Source of the DNA: Flavobacteriaceae bacterium F08102
Lineage (GTDB): Bacteria; Bacteroidota; Bacteroidia; Flavobacteriales; Flavobacteriaceae
Length of the DNA: 64,000 nucleotides
NCBI GenBank assembly: GCA_023015935.1
Contig: JALKAY010000002.1
Location: 124,001-188,000 of the forward strand
Direction of reading: 5' to 3'
Positions 47,186 to 57,813 of this stretch are shown here, one piece after another. The notes under the pieces are model-generated. The model did not search any database. It saw only the letters and a list, made by a program, of their open reading frames with translations, and was not told the origin of the DNA. Position numbers and translations under genes: made by a program. Positions within the stretch are counted from its first letter, which is position 1, and each line of letters begins with the position of its first letter.

Positions 47186-47368
47186 ATGAAAAAAATTAAA
47201 GTAACACAAGTACGCAGTCAAATTAGACGTCCCCAAAATCAAAAAAGGACGTTAGAAGCGTTAGGTTTGCGTAAATTAAATCAAGTGGTTGAGCACAATG
47301 CGACCCCTCAGATTTTAGGAATGGTGGATAAAGTAAAACACTTAATTTCTGTTGAAGAAGTTAAATAA
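47186..47368 (+). CDS. rpmD: 50S ribosomal protein L30
   Basis: A 60-residue protein with the family pattern KVTQVRSQIRRPQNQKRTLEALGLRKL. It starts ten bases after rpsE and lies seven bases from rplO. Confidence 0.97.
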   Translation: MKKIKVTQVRSQIRRPQNQKRTLEALGLRKLNQVVEHNATPQILGMVDKVKHLISVEEVK

Positions 47369-47375
47369 TTAAGGT

Positions 47376-47828
47376 ATGGAGTTAAATAACTTAAGACCTG
47401 CAAAAGGTTCAGTAAAAAATAAAGCCAAACGAATTGGTAGAGGTCAAGGATCTGGAAAAGGTGGAACTGCTACCAGAGGACATAAAGGAGCAAAGTCTCG
47501 TTCAGGATATTCTAAGAAAGTAGGATTTGAAGGTGGGCAAATGCCTTTACAAAGACGTGTGCCTAAATTTGGTTTTACAAATATCAATCGTAAGGAATAT
47601 ACAGAGATCAATTTAGATGTCTTACAAACTATGGTTGATAACGGTCGAATTAAAGATACTGTTAACATGGATGTGTTGGTAGAAAATAATCTTGCAAGTA
47701 AAAATGACCTTGTAAAAATCTTGGGAAGAGGCGAATTAAACGCTAAATTAAATATTACAGCACATAAATTTACCGCTACTGCGAAAGCAGCTATTGAAAA
47801 AGTTGGCGGTGAAGCAGTAACCCTTTAA
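47376..47828 (+). CDS. rplO: 50S ribosomal protein L15
   Basis: A 150-residue protein. The glycine- and basic-rich N-terminus (KRIGRGQGSGKGGTATRGHKG) penetrates the rRNA core, and the C-terminal fold ends KAAIEKVGGEAVTL. Confidence 0.98.
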   Translation: MELNNLRPAKGSVKNKAKRIGRGQGSGKGGTATRGHKGAKSRSGYSKKVGFEGGQMPLQRRVPKFGFTNINRKEYTEINLDVLQTMVDNGRIKDTVNMDVLVENNLASKNDLVKILGRGELNAKLNITAHKFTATAKAAIEKVGGEAVTL

Positions 47829-47843
47829 ATCCTTTGTGATTAA

Positions 47844-49181
47844 ATGAAAAAATTTATAACCACGATACAAGATATTTGGAAAATTGAAGAACTGAGAAAT
47901 CGAATCATGATTACACTTGGTTTGATGGTCGTATATCGATTAGCGGCCCAAGTGCCGTTACCAGGTATTGATCCTACTCAATTAACCGGCCTTCAGAGTT
48001 CAACAGACTCAAACAATCTTTTAGGATTGTTAACGGCATTTACAGGAGGAGCGTTTGCTCAGGCGTCTGTAATGGCTTTGGGTATTATGCCGTATATCTC
48101 GGCTTCGATTGTTGTTCAATTAATGGGAATAGCAGTTCCTTACTTACAAAAACTACAAAAAGAAGGTGAAAGTGGTCGTAAAAAAATTAATCAAATTACG
48201 CGTTGGCTAACCATTGCTATTTTAGTGATTCAAGCGCCTGCTTATTTAGGGAGCTTACCCTCTCTTGGAGTACCGGAAAGTGCGTTTTTATTAGGATTTG
48301 GCCCAATGTTTTGGTTCTCATCAATTCTGTTACTTACGACAGGTACAATATTTGCGATGTGGTTAGGTGAGCGTATAACGGATAAGGGTATTGGAAATGG
48401 AATTTCATTGTTGATTATGATTGGTATTATTGCCAGATTGCCGTCAACATTTATGGAGGAATTATATTCAAGAACAGAGCAAACAAATGGAGGTTTGTTA
48501 ATGGTCTTAATTGAAGTGATATTCTGGTTATTAGCTATTCTTGCTTGTGTGTTCCTTGTAACTGCTGTACGGCAAGTGGCTGTGCAAGTGGCGAGAAGAA
48601 CAGTAGCGGGAAGTAAGGATGTAGGACAAGGTGCTAGACAATACATACCGTTAAAGTTGAATTCATCAGGAGTGATGCCAATTATCTTTGCTCAAGCATT
48701 AATGTTTGTACCAGCGTTGTTGGCAAAATCAGAGAATTCTACCTTAAAAGCGATAGGAATTGAATTTCAAAATATGTTTGGATTTTGGTATAGTTTGTTA
48801 TTTGCAGTATTAATTATCATCTTTAGTTACTTCTATACGGCAATTACTATCCCAACAAATAAAATGGCGGACGATCTAAAACGTAGTGGTAGTTTTATCC
48901 CTGGAGTAAGACCTGGAAAAGAAACGGCAGAGTATCTAGATACGATATTATCTAGAATAACCTTACCAGGATCTATATTCCTTGCGTTATTGGCTATTCT
49001 ACCTGCATTTGTTTTCATGGCTGGAGTACAACAAGGTTGGGCATTGTTTTATGGTGGTACCTCTTTAATTATTATGGTGGGCGTAGCCATTGATACCATA
49101 CAACAAATTAACGCACACTTATTGAATCATCATTATGATGGTTTAATGAAAACCAGTAAAAAACGTAAATCAGTCGTATAA
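47844..49181 (+). CDS. secY: Protein translocase channel subunit SecY
   Basis: The main Sec channel, 445 residues with ten membrane helices. Signature segments include [22 protein letters not shown] (helix 2 and plug side) and the cytoplasmic loop [19 protein letters not shown], which contacts SecA and the ribosome. Its stop overlaps the infA start by one base. Confidence 0.98.
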   Translation: MKKFITTIQDIWKIEELRNRIMITLGLMVVYRLAAQVPLPGIDPTQLTGLQSSTDSNNLLGLLTAFTGGAFAQASVMALGIMPYISASIVVQLMGIAVPYLQKLQKEGESGRKKINQITRWLTIAILVIQAPAYLGSLPSLGVPESAFLLGFGPMFWFSSILLLTTGTIFAMWLGERITDKGIGNGISLLIMIGIIARLPSTFMEELYSRTEQTNGGLLMVLIEVIFWLLAILACVFLVTAVRQVAVQVARRTVAGSKDVGQGARQYIPLKLNSSGVMPIIFAQALMFVPALLAKSENSTLKAIGIEFQNMFGFWYSLLFAVLIIIFSYFYTAITIPTNKMADDLKRSGSFIPGVRPGKETAEYLDTILSRITLPGSIFLALLAILPAFVFMAGVQQGWALFYGGTSLIIMVGVAIDTIQQINAHLLNHHYDGLMKTSKKRKSVV

Positions 49182-49396
49182 TGGCAAAACAACCAGCAAT
49201 AGAACAAGATGGAACAATTATTGAAGCGTTGTCAAACGCAATGTTTCGTGTTGAACTTGAAAATGGACATATTGTAACCGCGCATATATCTGGTAAAATG
49301 CGAATGCATTATATTAAGTTATTACCAGGGGATAAAGTGAAATTAGAAATGAGTCCGTATGATTTGACGAAGGCTCGTATAACCTATAGATATTAA
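49181..49396 (+). CDS. infA: Translation initiation factor IF-1
   Basis: A 71-residue OB-fold protein occupying the A site during initiation. [41 protein letters not shown] and the closing KARITYRY are full matches to the family. It is translationally coupled to secY. Confidence 0.98.
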   Translation: MAKQPAIEQDGTIIEALSNAMFRVELENGHIVTAHISGKMRMHYIKLLPGDKVKLEMSPYDLTKARITYRY

Positions 49397-49445
49397 TAAG
49401 AATAAGTTAATTACGGAGCGGTAATTAAAAAATAGATCAGAACAG

Positions 49446-49562
49446 ATGAAAGTAAGAGCATCAGTAAAAAAGAGAAGTGCCGACTGCAAGATTGTACGTC
49501 GTAAAGGCAGACTATATGTAATCAACAAAAAAAATCCTAGATTTAAACAAAGACAAGGATAA
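49446..49562 (+). CDS. rpmJ: 50S ribosomal protein L36, zinc-free type
   Basis: A 38-codon gene with start [15 protein letters not shown] and end NPRFKQRQG, placed as usual between infA and rpsM. Only one of the four zinc ligands (C14) remains; the CxxC pair and the later C and H are replaced. It is therefore the zinc-independent form, as is S14 in this cluster. Confidence 0.95.
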   Translation: MKVRASVKKRSADCKIVRRKGRLYVINKKNPRFKQRQG

Positions 49563-49565
49563 ATT

Positions 49566-49940
49566 ATGGCAAGAATAGCAGGTATAGACATACCAAAAAA
49601 CAAAAGAGGGGTTATTTCATTAACTTACATCTATGGAATTGGTAGAAACAGAGCTAAAGAGATTTTAGCGAATGCAAAAGTAGACGAAAATACAAAAGTA
49701 CAAGATTGGTCTGATGATGAAATCAGTCGAATCCGAGAGCAGGTTGGTACATTTACCATTGAGGGTGAATTGCGTTCTGAAACTCAAATGAACATTAAGC
49801 GTTTGATGGATATCGGATGCTATCGTGGTATTCGTCATAGAAGTGGGTTACCGTTAAGAGGTCAACGTACGAAGAATAACTCAAGAACGAGAAAAGGAAA
49901 AAGAAAAACAGTTGCTAATAAGAAAAAAGCAACTAAATAA
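49566..49940 (+). CDS. rpsM: 30S ribosomal protein S13
   Basis: A 124-residue head protein bridging to the large subunit. [25 protein letters not shown] and the C-terminal [19 protein letters not shown] tail that contacts P-site tRNA are intact. Confidence 0.98.
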   Translation: MARIAGIDIPKNKRGVISLTYIYGIGRNRAKEILANAKVDENTKVQDWSDDEISRIREQVGTFTIEGELRSETQMNIKRLMDIGCYRGIRHRSGLPLRGQRTKNNSRTRKGKRKTVANKKKATK

Positions 49941-50032
49941 TCATAAAGCTTAGTTATTAGTTCGAGCAGATGAATGGATTCAAAAGCGATGGACTAATCC
50001 CCATAAATAGTTGGGACTAAACAAACATAATT
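49941..50032 (+). promoter_or_regulatory. Gap between rpsM and rpsK with nested complementary arms
   Basis: Two TTAGT copies (49950-49954, 49957-49961) face two ACTAA copies (49993-49997, 50016-50020). The inner pair extends with TCG/CGA (49962-49964 with 49987-49989). The pairing is short and AT-rich, so it is suggestive only. Confidence 0.3.
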
Positions 50033-50416
50033 ATGGCAAAAACAAGTTCAAAAAAACGTAAAGTAATCGTTGACGCTATCGGTGAGGCGCATATTACGGC
50101 ATCCTTTAATAATATTATCATTTCTTTAACCAATAAGAAAGGCGATGTTATTTCATGGTCTTCTGCTGGAAAGCAAGGATTTAGAGGATCTAAAAAGAAT
50201 ACACCTTATGCCGCTCAAACCGCTGCTGAAGATTGTGCAAAAGTTGCGCATGAGGCAGGATTGAGAAAGGTAAAAGTATATGTTAAAGGTCCAGGAAACG
50301 GTAGAGAATCTGCTATAAGAACCTTACATAATAACGGTATTGAAGTTACTGAAATTATTGACGTTACTCCATTACCACACAATGGATGTCGTCCTCCTAA
50401 AAGAAGAAGAGTCTAA
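50033..50416 (+). CDS. rpsK: 30S ribosomal protein S11
   Basis: A 127-residue platform protein. [38 protein letters not shown] and the closing [18 protein letters not shown] are present. Confidence 0.98.
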   Translation: MAKTSSKKRKVIVDAIGEAHITASFNNIIISLTNKKGDVISWSSAGKQGFRGSKKNTPYAAQTAAEDCAKVAHEAGLRKVKVYVKGPGNGRESAIRTLHNNGIEVTEIIDVTPLPHNGCRPPKRRRV

Positions 50417-50537
50417 GTTTTTCCAATGTTATTTGGAGAATTACTATAATTAAAATTAATACTAATACTAATTAGAAAGGAGTTAGATTATCGAAGGATA
50501 AGCCTTAATTCATAATCCCTTTCGTTAATAAACAAAT
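50417..50537 (+). promoter_or_regulatory. Structured leader upstream of rpsD
   Basis: A near-perfect multi-tier hairpin. GAAAGG (50475-50480) pairs with CCTTTC (50518-50523), GATTAT (50486-50491) with ATAATC (50512-50517), and AAGG (50494-50497) with CCTT (50503-50506), with loop ATAAG. ATTA/TAAT (50471-50474 with 50526-50529) can extend the base. An eight-pair hairpin TTTTCCAA/TTGGAGAA (50419-50426, 50433-50440) precedes it. S4, encoded by the next gene, autoregulates its operon in other phyla through unrelated structures. Confidence 0.55.
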
Positions 50538-51143
50538 ATGGCAAGATATACAGGACCTAAAACTAAAATTGCTCGTAAATTTGGCGAAGCAATCTTCGGA
50601 GATGATAAATCGTTCGAAAAAAGAAATTACCCTCCAGGACAACACGGAAATAACAGAAGAAGAGGAAAAAAATCAGAATATGCAATCCAGTTAATGGAAA
50701 AGCAAAAGGCTAAATATACCTATGGTATTTTAGAGCGTCAATTTAGAAATCTCTTTGAAAAAGCTTCTAGAAGTAAAGGAATTACGGGTGAAATTTTATT
50801 ACAATTTTGCGAATGTCGTTTAGATAATGTAGTTTATAGGATGGGTATTGCACCTTCTAGAAGAAGTGCAAGACAACTTGTTTCTCATAGACATATTACA
50901 GTAAATGGTGAAATTGTAAACATTCCTTCTTATTCAGTAAAACCTGGGGATGTTATTGCCGTACGCGAAAAATCAAAGTCTTTAGCGGCTATTGAAAGTT
51001 CATTGTCTAACAATAGTGCTGTTTACGAGTGGTTGAATTGGAATAAGGATACCATGTCAGGAACTTTTGTTAGTGTTCCTGAAAGAATCCAAATTCCAGA
51101 AAATATTAATGAACAATTTATTGTAGAATTATACTCTAAATAA
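50538..51143 (+). CDS. rpsD: 30S ribosomal protein S4
   Basis: A 201-residue primary assembly protein. It has the N-terminal [20 protein letters not shown] and the S4 RNA-binding domain [31 protein letters not shown]. The zinc cysteines of some S4 proteins are absent. A structured gap lies upstream. Confidence 0.98.
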   Translation: MARYTGPKTKIARKFGEAIFGDDKSFEKRNYPPGQHGNNRRRGKKSEYAIQLMEKQKAKYTYGILERQFRNLFEKASRSKGITGEILLQFCECRLDNVVYRMGIAPSRRSARQLVSHRHITVNGEIVNIPSYSVKPGDVIAVREKSKSLAAIESSLSNNSAVYEWLNWNKDTMSGTFVSVPERIQIPENINEQFIVELYSK

Positions 51144-51163
51144 TAAAGAACTTAGTTAAACTT

Positions 51164-52156
51164 ATGGCAATATTAAATTTTCAAAAACCAGATAAAGTAA
51201 TAATGATCGAATCTACCGATTTTAACGGTAGGTTTGAGTTCAGACCTTTAGAACCAGGTTATGGTTTAACAGTAGGTAATGCCTTACGAAGAGTATTATT
51301 ATCTTCTTTAGAAGGGTATGCAATTACTTCATTACGAATAGAAGGTGTTGAGCACGAGTTCTCAACGATTAAGGGCGTAGTGGAAGATGTTACTGAAATC
51401 GTTTTAAATTTAAAGCAGGTTTGTTTTAAACAACAAATTGAAGAAACGGAAAATGAAACAGTTAATATTACCATAACAGGTAAAGAGCAATTAACTGCTG
51501 GAGACTTTCAAAATTTTATTGCAGGTTTCCAAGTACTCAACCCTGATTTAGTGATTTGTAATATGGAAAAATCAGTTAAACTTGATTTTGAAATTACAAT
51601 TGAAAAAGGACGTGGATTTGTCTTAGCTGAAGAGAATAAAAAATCTGGGACTGCGTTAGGAACCATCTTTACCGATTCAATTTTCACTCCGATAAAAAAT
51701 GTAAAATACGCAGTTGAAAACTACCGTGTTGAACAAAAAACGGATTATGAAAAATTAATTTTTGATATTGAAACGGATGGTTCAATTAATCCAAAAGATG
51801 CTTTAACCGAAGCTGCAAAGATCTTAATTCACCACTTTATGTTGTTCTCTGATGAGCGAATCACGTTAGAGGCTGATGAGATTGCTCAAACCGAATCATA
51901 TGATGAGGAATCATTGCATATGAGACAGTTATTGAAAACGAGATTAGTTGATTTGGATCTTTCGGTAAGAGCATTGAATTGCTTAAAAGCTGCTGAAGTT
52001 GATACGCTTGGAGATTTAGTATCATTTAATAAAAATGATTTGATGAAATTTAGAAACTTTGGTAAAAAATCATTGACCGAATTAGATGAATTGGTTAGTG
52101 TGAAAGGCCTTACTTTCGGAATGGATCTTAGTAAATATAAATTAGATAAAGAATAA
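51164..52156 (+). CDS. rpoA: RNA polymerase alpha subunit
   Basis: A 330-residue subunit. The N-terminal dimerisation domain has [28 protein letters not shown]. An acidic linker follows, and the C-terminal domain (about residues 255-320: [42 protein letters not shown]) contacts DNA and activators. It is placed between rpsD and rplQ as in most bacteria. Confidence 0.98.
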   Translation: MAILNFQKPDKVIMIESTDFNGRFEFRPLEPGYGLTVGNALRRVLLSSLEGYAITSLRIEGVEHEFSTIKGVVEDVTEIVLNLKQVCFKQQIEETENETVNITITGKEQLTAGDFQNFIAGFQVLNPDLVICNMEKSVKLDFEITIEKGRGFVLAEENKKSGTALGTIFTDSIFTPIKNVKYAVENYRVEQKTDYEKLIFDIETDGSINPKDALTEAAKILIHHFMLFSDERITLEADEIAQTESYDEESLHMRQLLKTRLVDLDLSVRALNCLKAAEVDTLGDLVSFNKNDLMKFRNFGKKSLTELDELVSVKGLTFGMDLSKYKLDKE

Positions 52157-52290
52157 AATTTTTAAATAAAACCTAAATTCCGAAACAAACATAATTTTAA
52201 ACGAAGAGAAGTACGGTACTACAGTACATAACCCGTAATACTATTTTCTTAATCGGTGAAATTTGGAAAGGGAATTTAAAGATATAAAAG
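52157..52290 (+). promoter_or_regulatory. Gap between rpoA and rplQ with a branched hairpin
   Basis: GTACGG (52211-52216) can pair with CCGTA..C (from 52233), enclosing a GTAC-TACA-GTAC hairpin (52216-52227). The flanking AGAA/TTCT extend the stem. This is the second largest spacing inside the cluster (134 bases), and its role is unknown. Confidence 0.3.
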
Positions 52291-52782
52291 ATGAGACACG
52301 GAAAGAAATTTAACCATTTAGGACGAAAGACAGCCCATAGAAAGGCAATGTTGGCTAATATGGCTTGTTCACTCATAGAACATAAGCGTATCAATACCAC
52401 AGTGGCTAAGGCGAAAGCCGTACGACAATTCATTGAGCCTTTAATCACAAAGTCTAAAACTGATTCAACACATAACAGACGTATTGTTTTTTCATATTTA
52501 AGAGATAAATACGCAGTGACCGAGCTTTTTAGAGAGGTTGCAACGAAAGTTGGAGATCGACCAGGTGGGTATACTAGAATCATTAAGTTAGGTAATCGAT
52601 TGGGAGATAATGCTGATATGGCACTGATTGAATTAGTTGATTATAATGAAACGTATAATCCAAATGGTAAGAAAAAGAAAAAGGCGACTCGAAGAAGAGG
52701 AGGAAAGAAAGCGCAAGCTGCATCGGCTACACCAGCAGCACCAGCAGTGACTGAAAAAGAATCGTCTCAAGAAGAAGAATAA
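52291..52782 (+). CDS. rplQ: 50S ribosomal protein L17
   Basis: A 163-residue protein. The core, [25 protein letters not shown], is normal. The C-terminus is extended by about 40 residues rich in lysine, alanine and glutamate ([25 protein letters not shown]), common in Bacteroidota L17. It is the last gene of the supercluster and a strong terminator follows. Confidence 0.97.
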   Translation: MRHGKKFNHLGRKTAHRKAMLANMACSLIEHKRINTTVAKAKAVRQFIEPLITKSKTDSTHNRRIVFSYLRDKYAVTELFREVATKVGDRPGGYTRIIKLGNRLGDNADMALIELVDYNETYNPNGKKKKKATRRRGGKKAQAASATPAAPAVTEKESSQEEE

Positions 52783-52805
52783 GATGTTAATAAACATTAA
52801 ATTTA

Positions 52806-52839
52806 AGGATAAACTAAGTATAGTTTATCCTTTTTTTTT
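52806..52839 (+). terminator. Terminator of the ribosomal supercluster
   Basis: A perfect 11-pair stem, AGGATAAACTA (52806-52816) with TAGTTTATCCT (52821-52831), loop AGTA, followed by a run of nine T. Confidence 0.92.
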
Positions 52840-52843
52840 GTGC

Positions 52844-52851
52844 TATTTTTG
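52844..52851 (+). promoter_or_regulatory. -7 promoter element upstream of carA
   Basis: TATTTTTG, a full TAnnTTTG match, directly after the rplQ terminator and 42 bases before the carA ATG. The -33 region falls in the terminator and has no clean TTG. Confidence 0.5.
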
Positions 52852-52893
52852 TGAACTCAAATTCCTTAAATGGAATAATTTTGAATACAATTT

Positions 52894-53994
52894 ATGAAAT
52901 ACCAAACAAGAAAAAAAGCAGTTCTGGTTCTCGCTGATGGAACTGTATTTGAAGGAAAATCCATTGGAATTGAAGGCAGTTCCTTTGCTGAAATTTGTTT
53001 TAATACGGGAATGACAGGGTATCAAGAAATTTTTACTGATCCGTCGTATTACGGACAATTGATGGTGGCTACCAATGCTCACATTGGAAATTATGGTGTG
53101 AAAGCAGATGAAATTGAATCTGAAGGAATTAAAATTGCAGGACTGATTTGTCGTAATTTTTCATTTAATTATTCGAGAAGTGCTGCCGATGAATCGTTAT
53201 TTGATTGGTTTAAAAAGCATAACTTAATTGCTATCTCTGATGTTGATACACGTGCTTTAGTTGCGTATATTCGTGAGCATGGTGCAATGAATGCAGTAAT
53301 TTCTACAGAGGTGGATAATATCGATAAGCTAAAAGAAAAATTAAAGGAAGTTCCTGATATGGAAGGCCTTGAATTGGCTTCTAAAGTTTCAACTAAAAAA
53401 CCGTATTTTTTTGGAGATGAAAATGCAGCGATTAAAATTGCGGCTTTAGATATTGGAATAAAGAAAAATATCCTTCGTAATTTGGCGGATCGAGGAGCTT
53501 ATATAAAAGTATTTCCCTATAATACAGATTTTGAGACCATGTCTTCATGGGAACCTCATGGTTATTTCTTATCTAATGGTCCCGGGGATCCTGAGCCCTT
53601 AACTGAAGCACGAGCGCTAGCTGCCGAGATTATTGAACGCAATTTACCATTGTTTGGTATTTGCCTTGGGCATCAAGTCATTGCTTTAGCAAATGGCATT
53701 TCGACATATAAAATGCATAATGGACATAGAGGTATTAATCATCCAGTGAAAAACTTGTTGACTGGTAAAGGAGAAATTACTTCGCAAAATCACGGTTTTG
53801 CAATTAGTAGAGAAGAAACCGAAGCAAATCCCAATATAGAAATAACACATGTTCACTTAAATGATCAAACAGTGGCTGGAATTCGGATGAAAAATAAGAA
53901 ATGTTTTTCTGTTCAATACCATCCAGAAGCGAGTCCCGGACCACACGATGCATCTTATTTATTTGATCAATTTTTCGAAATGATAAAAAATTAA
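52894..53994 (+). CDS. carA: Carbamoyl-phosphate synthase small (glutaminase) subunit
   Basis: A 366-residue subunit that supplies ammonia from glutamine for carbamoyl phosphate, feeding arginine and pyrimidine synthesis. The N-terminal small-subunit domain opens KAVLVLADGTVFEGKSIG. The C-terminal class I amidotransferase has the nucleophile in FGICLGHQ (C about 252) and the H/E pair in VQYHPEASPGPHDA. The large subunit gene carB is not adjacent. The following eno gene is 18 bases away, so the two may be co-transcribed. Confidence 0.97.
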   Translation: MKYQTRKKAVLVLADGTVFEGKSIGIEGSSFAEICFNTGMTGYQEIFTDPSYYGQLMVATNAHIGNYGVKADEIESEGIKIAGLICRNFSFNYSRSAADESLFDWFKKHNLIAISDVDTRALVAYIREHGAMNAVISTEVDNIDKLKEKLKEVPDMEGLELASKVSTKKPYFFGDENAAIKIAALDIGIKKNILRNLADRGAYIKVFPYNTDFETMSSWEPHGYFLSNGPGDPEPLTEARALAAEIIERNLPLFGICLGHQVIALANGISTYKMHNGHRGINHPVKNLLTGKGEITSQNHGFAISREETEANPNIEITHVHLNDQTVAGIRMKNKKCFSVQYHPEASPGPHDASYLFDQFFEMIKN

Positions 53995-55302
<1,308 letters not shown>

Positions 55303-55322
55303 TCAACAAGTGTTTTGTGAAA

Positions 55323-55351
55323 AACGGCGGTCAATTGATCGCTGTTTTTTT
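55323..55351 (+). terminator. Terminator after eno
   Basis: AACGGCGGTC (55323-55332) and GATCGCTGTT (55337-55346) pair over ten positions with two G-U pairs and an AATT loop. A run of T follows to 55351. Confidence 0.82.
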
Positions 55352-55453
55352 GTGTTATTTTTTTTGTAAAACCTTGGATTAAATACAAAGAAAATAAGGC
55401 ATTTTTTGTAAATTAGCGCATTCACGAAATACATTAAATACTCTTTTAAAAAT

Positions 55454-56740
55454 ATGTCTACAACAGCAACTCTAACTATTGATGGTCAAGCTTATGAATT
55501 TCCACTTATAAAAGGAACTGAAAACGAACGGGCTATTGATATTAAAACCTTAAGAAGCAGTACAAACGGAATTATCACCATAGATCCAGGCTATAAGAAT
55601 ACGGGGTCTTGTGAAAGTGCCATTACATTTTTGGATGGTGAAAATGGTATCTTGCGTTACCGAGGGTATACCATAGAAGAGCTTGCAGAAAAGGCAGATT
55701 TTTTAGAAGTCGCTTACTTATTAATTTTCGGTGAATTACCGAATGAAGAAACGTTAAAGAAATTCCATAACGACATCAAGAAAGAGTCGGTAGTTGACGA
55801 AGAAATTAAAAAAATTATTCATGCATTTCCAAAGTCGGCACATCCGATGGGGGTCATTTCATCTTTGACGAGTACTTTAACTGCATTTAACCCTTCATCA
55901 GTTGATGTTTCTTCAGATGAAGCAATTTATAATTCGATTGTGCGAATTTTAGGTAAATTCCCTGTACTCGTAGCATGGACTATGCGTAAAAGACAAGGAT
56001 TGCCATTAGACTATGGAGATAATTCATTAGGATATGTTGAGAATATTTTGAAAATGATGTTTAAACGTCCTGATGAAGAGTATGTTATGAATAAAAAAGT
56101 GGTCGATGCGCTAGATAAATTACTGATTCTTCACGCAGATCACGAACAGAATTGTTCTACGAGTACCGTACGGATGGTAGGTTCTTCGCATGCAGGGCTA
56201 TTTGTTTCTCTTTCTGCAGGGATTTCTGCTTTATGGGGACCATTACATGGAGGTGCCAATCAAGCGGTAATAGAAATGTTAGAAGGAATCAGAGCAGATG
56301 GTGGGGATACAAAGAAATACATGGCAAAAGCAAAAGACAAAAATGATCCGTTTAGATTGATGGGCTTTGGACATAGGGTATATAAGAATTTTGATCCTCG
56401 TGCAAAAATTATCAAAAAATCGGCAGATGAAGTTTTAGGTGATTTAGGTGTTGTTGATCCTGTATTGGATGTAGCCAAAGGATTAGAAAAAGAAGCCTTA
56501 GAAGATCCTTATTTTGTAGATCGAAAATTATATCCAAATGTCGATTTCTATTCTGGTATTATTTATCGCGCTTTAGGAATTCCAACAGAAATGTTTACGG
56601 TAATGTTTGCTCTGGGGAGACTACCAGGGTGGATTGCGCAATGGAGAGAAATGCGATTGAGAAAAGAACCAATTGGTAGACCAAGACAGGTGTATATTGG
56701 TGCAAATAAACGCGATTTCGTACCCATTGAGGAAAGGTAA
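55454..56740 (+). CDS. gltA: Citrate synthase, hexameric (type II) form
   Basis: The entry enzyme of the TCA cycle, 428 residues, with the N-terminal strand domain (LTIDGQAYEFPLIKGT) of the Gram-negative NADH-responsive type. Active-site histidines are in GSSHAGLFVSLSAGISALWGPLHGG and GFGHRVYKNFDPRA, and the aspartate is in YPNVDFYSG. A weak promoter may lie in the 100 bases after the eno terminator. Confidence 0.97.
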   Translation: MSTTATLTIDGQAYEFPLIKGTENERAIDIKTLRSSTNGIITIDPGYKNTGSCESAITFLDGENGILRYRGYTIEELAEKADFLEVAYLLIFGELPNEETLKKFHNDIKKESVVDEEIKKIIHAFPKSAHPMGVISSLTSTLTAFNPSSVDVSSDEAIYNSIVRILGKFPVLVAWTMRKRQGLPLDYGDNSLGYVENILKMMFKRPDEEYVMNKKVVDALDKLLILHADHEQNCSTSTVRMVGSSHAGLFVSLSAGISALWGPLHGGANQAVIEMLEGIRADGGDTKKYMAKAKDKNDPFRLMGFGHRVYKNFDPRAKIIKKSADEVLGDLGVVDPVLDVAKGLEKEALEDPYFVDRKLYPNVDFYSGIIYRALGIPTEMFTVMFALGRLPGWIAQWREMRLRKEPIGRPRQVYIGANKRDFVPIEER

Positions 56741-56785
56741 TTCAAGTTACTATTACTTCGCAATAGATCAATATCTATCTAAACT

Positions 56786-57703
56786 ATGTTGACATTAAAT
56801 ATAACGAATGAAACCGCTCGTTTAAGGGCGGTGGTTCTTGGTATTGCTGGAAGTAACGGTCCAGCCCCCACATTAGAAGAGGCTTATGATCCTAAATCAA
56901 GGGAACATATTCTCGCAGGAACCTATCCTGCCAATGAGGATATGGAGCGAGAAATGGAAGCCTTTAATCAAGTATTGCTTAAATATAACGTTCAGGTCTT
57001 TCGCCCTAAATCTATTGATAATTACAATCAAATTTTTGCTCGTGATATTGCTTTTGTAATCGAAGATAAGTTTATTATTTCTAATATACTTCCAGATAGA
57101 GATAAAGAAATTGAAGCATTAGACTATTTAATCCAACAAATAGCACCTGAAAATGTAATACGTTTGGCGGATGAAGTACATGTGGAAGGAGGAGATGTAA
57201 TGCCTTGGAATGAGTATATTTTTATTGGCGTTTATACGGGCGCAGATTATGCTGATACAATTACTGCTCGTACTAATATTCATGCAGTGAAAGCTATTCA
57301 AGATTTGTTTCCACATAAAAAAGTCAAATCATTTGAATTGAGGAAATCAAACACTGATGCGAGAGAAAATGCTTTACACTTGGATTGTTGTTTTCAACCT
57401 GTTGGAAAAGACAAGGCTATTCTTCATAAAAATGGATTTTTAGTTGAAGAAGAATATCAGTGGTTGGTAGATTATTTTGGGGCTGAAAATATATTTGAAA
57501 TTTCTAAGGAAGAAATGTATCATATGAATAGTAATATATTTTCCATTTCTGAGGGTGTGGTAGTTTCTGAACAAAGTTTTACCAGGTTGAATTCTTGGCT
57601 CAGATCACAAGGAATTAAGGTTGAAGAAATTCCTTATGCCGAAATTGCAAAACAAGAGGGGCTATTACGCTGCTCTACCTTGCCGTTGAGGAGAGATTCA
57701 TAA
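56786..57703 (+). CDS. Guanidino-modifying enzyme (dimethylarginine dimethylaminohydrolase/arginine deiminase type)
   Basis: A 305-residue pentein-fold enzyme that hydrolyses or transfers the guanidine group of arginine derivatives. The catalytic cysteine is C296 in GLLRCSTLPLRR, the histidine is in NALHLDCCF (about residue 196), and the acidic residue is in HVEGGDVMP (about residue 135). The substrate (dimethylarginine, arginine or agmatine) cannot be fixed from sequence. It starts 45 bases after gltA and could share its transcript, as is common in flavobacteria. Confidence 0.8.
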   Translation: MLTLNITNETARLRAVVLGIAGSNGPAPTLEEAYDPKSREHILAGTYPANEDMEREMEAFNQVLLKYNVQVFRPKSIDNYNQIFARDIAFVIEDKFIISNILPDRDKEIEALDYLIQQIAPENVIRLADEVHVEGGDVMPWNEYIFIGVYTGADYADTITARTNIHAVKAIQDLFPHKKVKSFELRKSNTDARENALHLDCCFQPVGKDKAILHKNGFLVEEEYQWLVDYFGAENIFEISKEEMYHMNSNIFSISEGVVVSEQSFTRLNSWLRSQGIKVEEIPYAEIAKQEGLLRCSTLPLRRDS

Positions 57704-57783
57704 AATGCGTATATTAGCTATGTGTTCAACGTTGATCTATTCATAGATTTTAAGGAAAAAGTGTGTATTTTTTTTATTATGCT

Positions 57784-57791
57784 TATATTTG
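57784..57791 (+). promoter_or_regulatory. -7 promoter element upstream of the tricorn-like gene
   Basis: TATATTTG, a full TAnnTTTG match, 22 bases before the ATG. No TTG is seen at the -33 position. Confidence 0.45.
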
Positions 57792-57813
57792 ATAAATTCA
57801 TAAATTTTATTCG

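Noticed and set aside
48242-48646. 134-codon minus frame opposite secY
   Set aside because: Antisense shadow. The hydrophobic composition comes from the SecY helices on the other strand.
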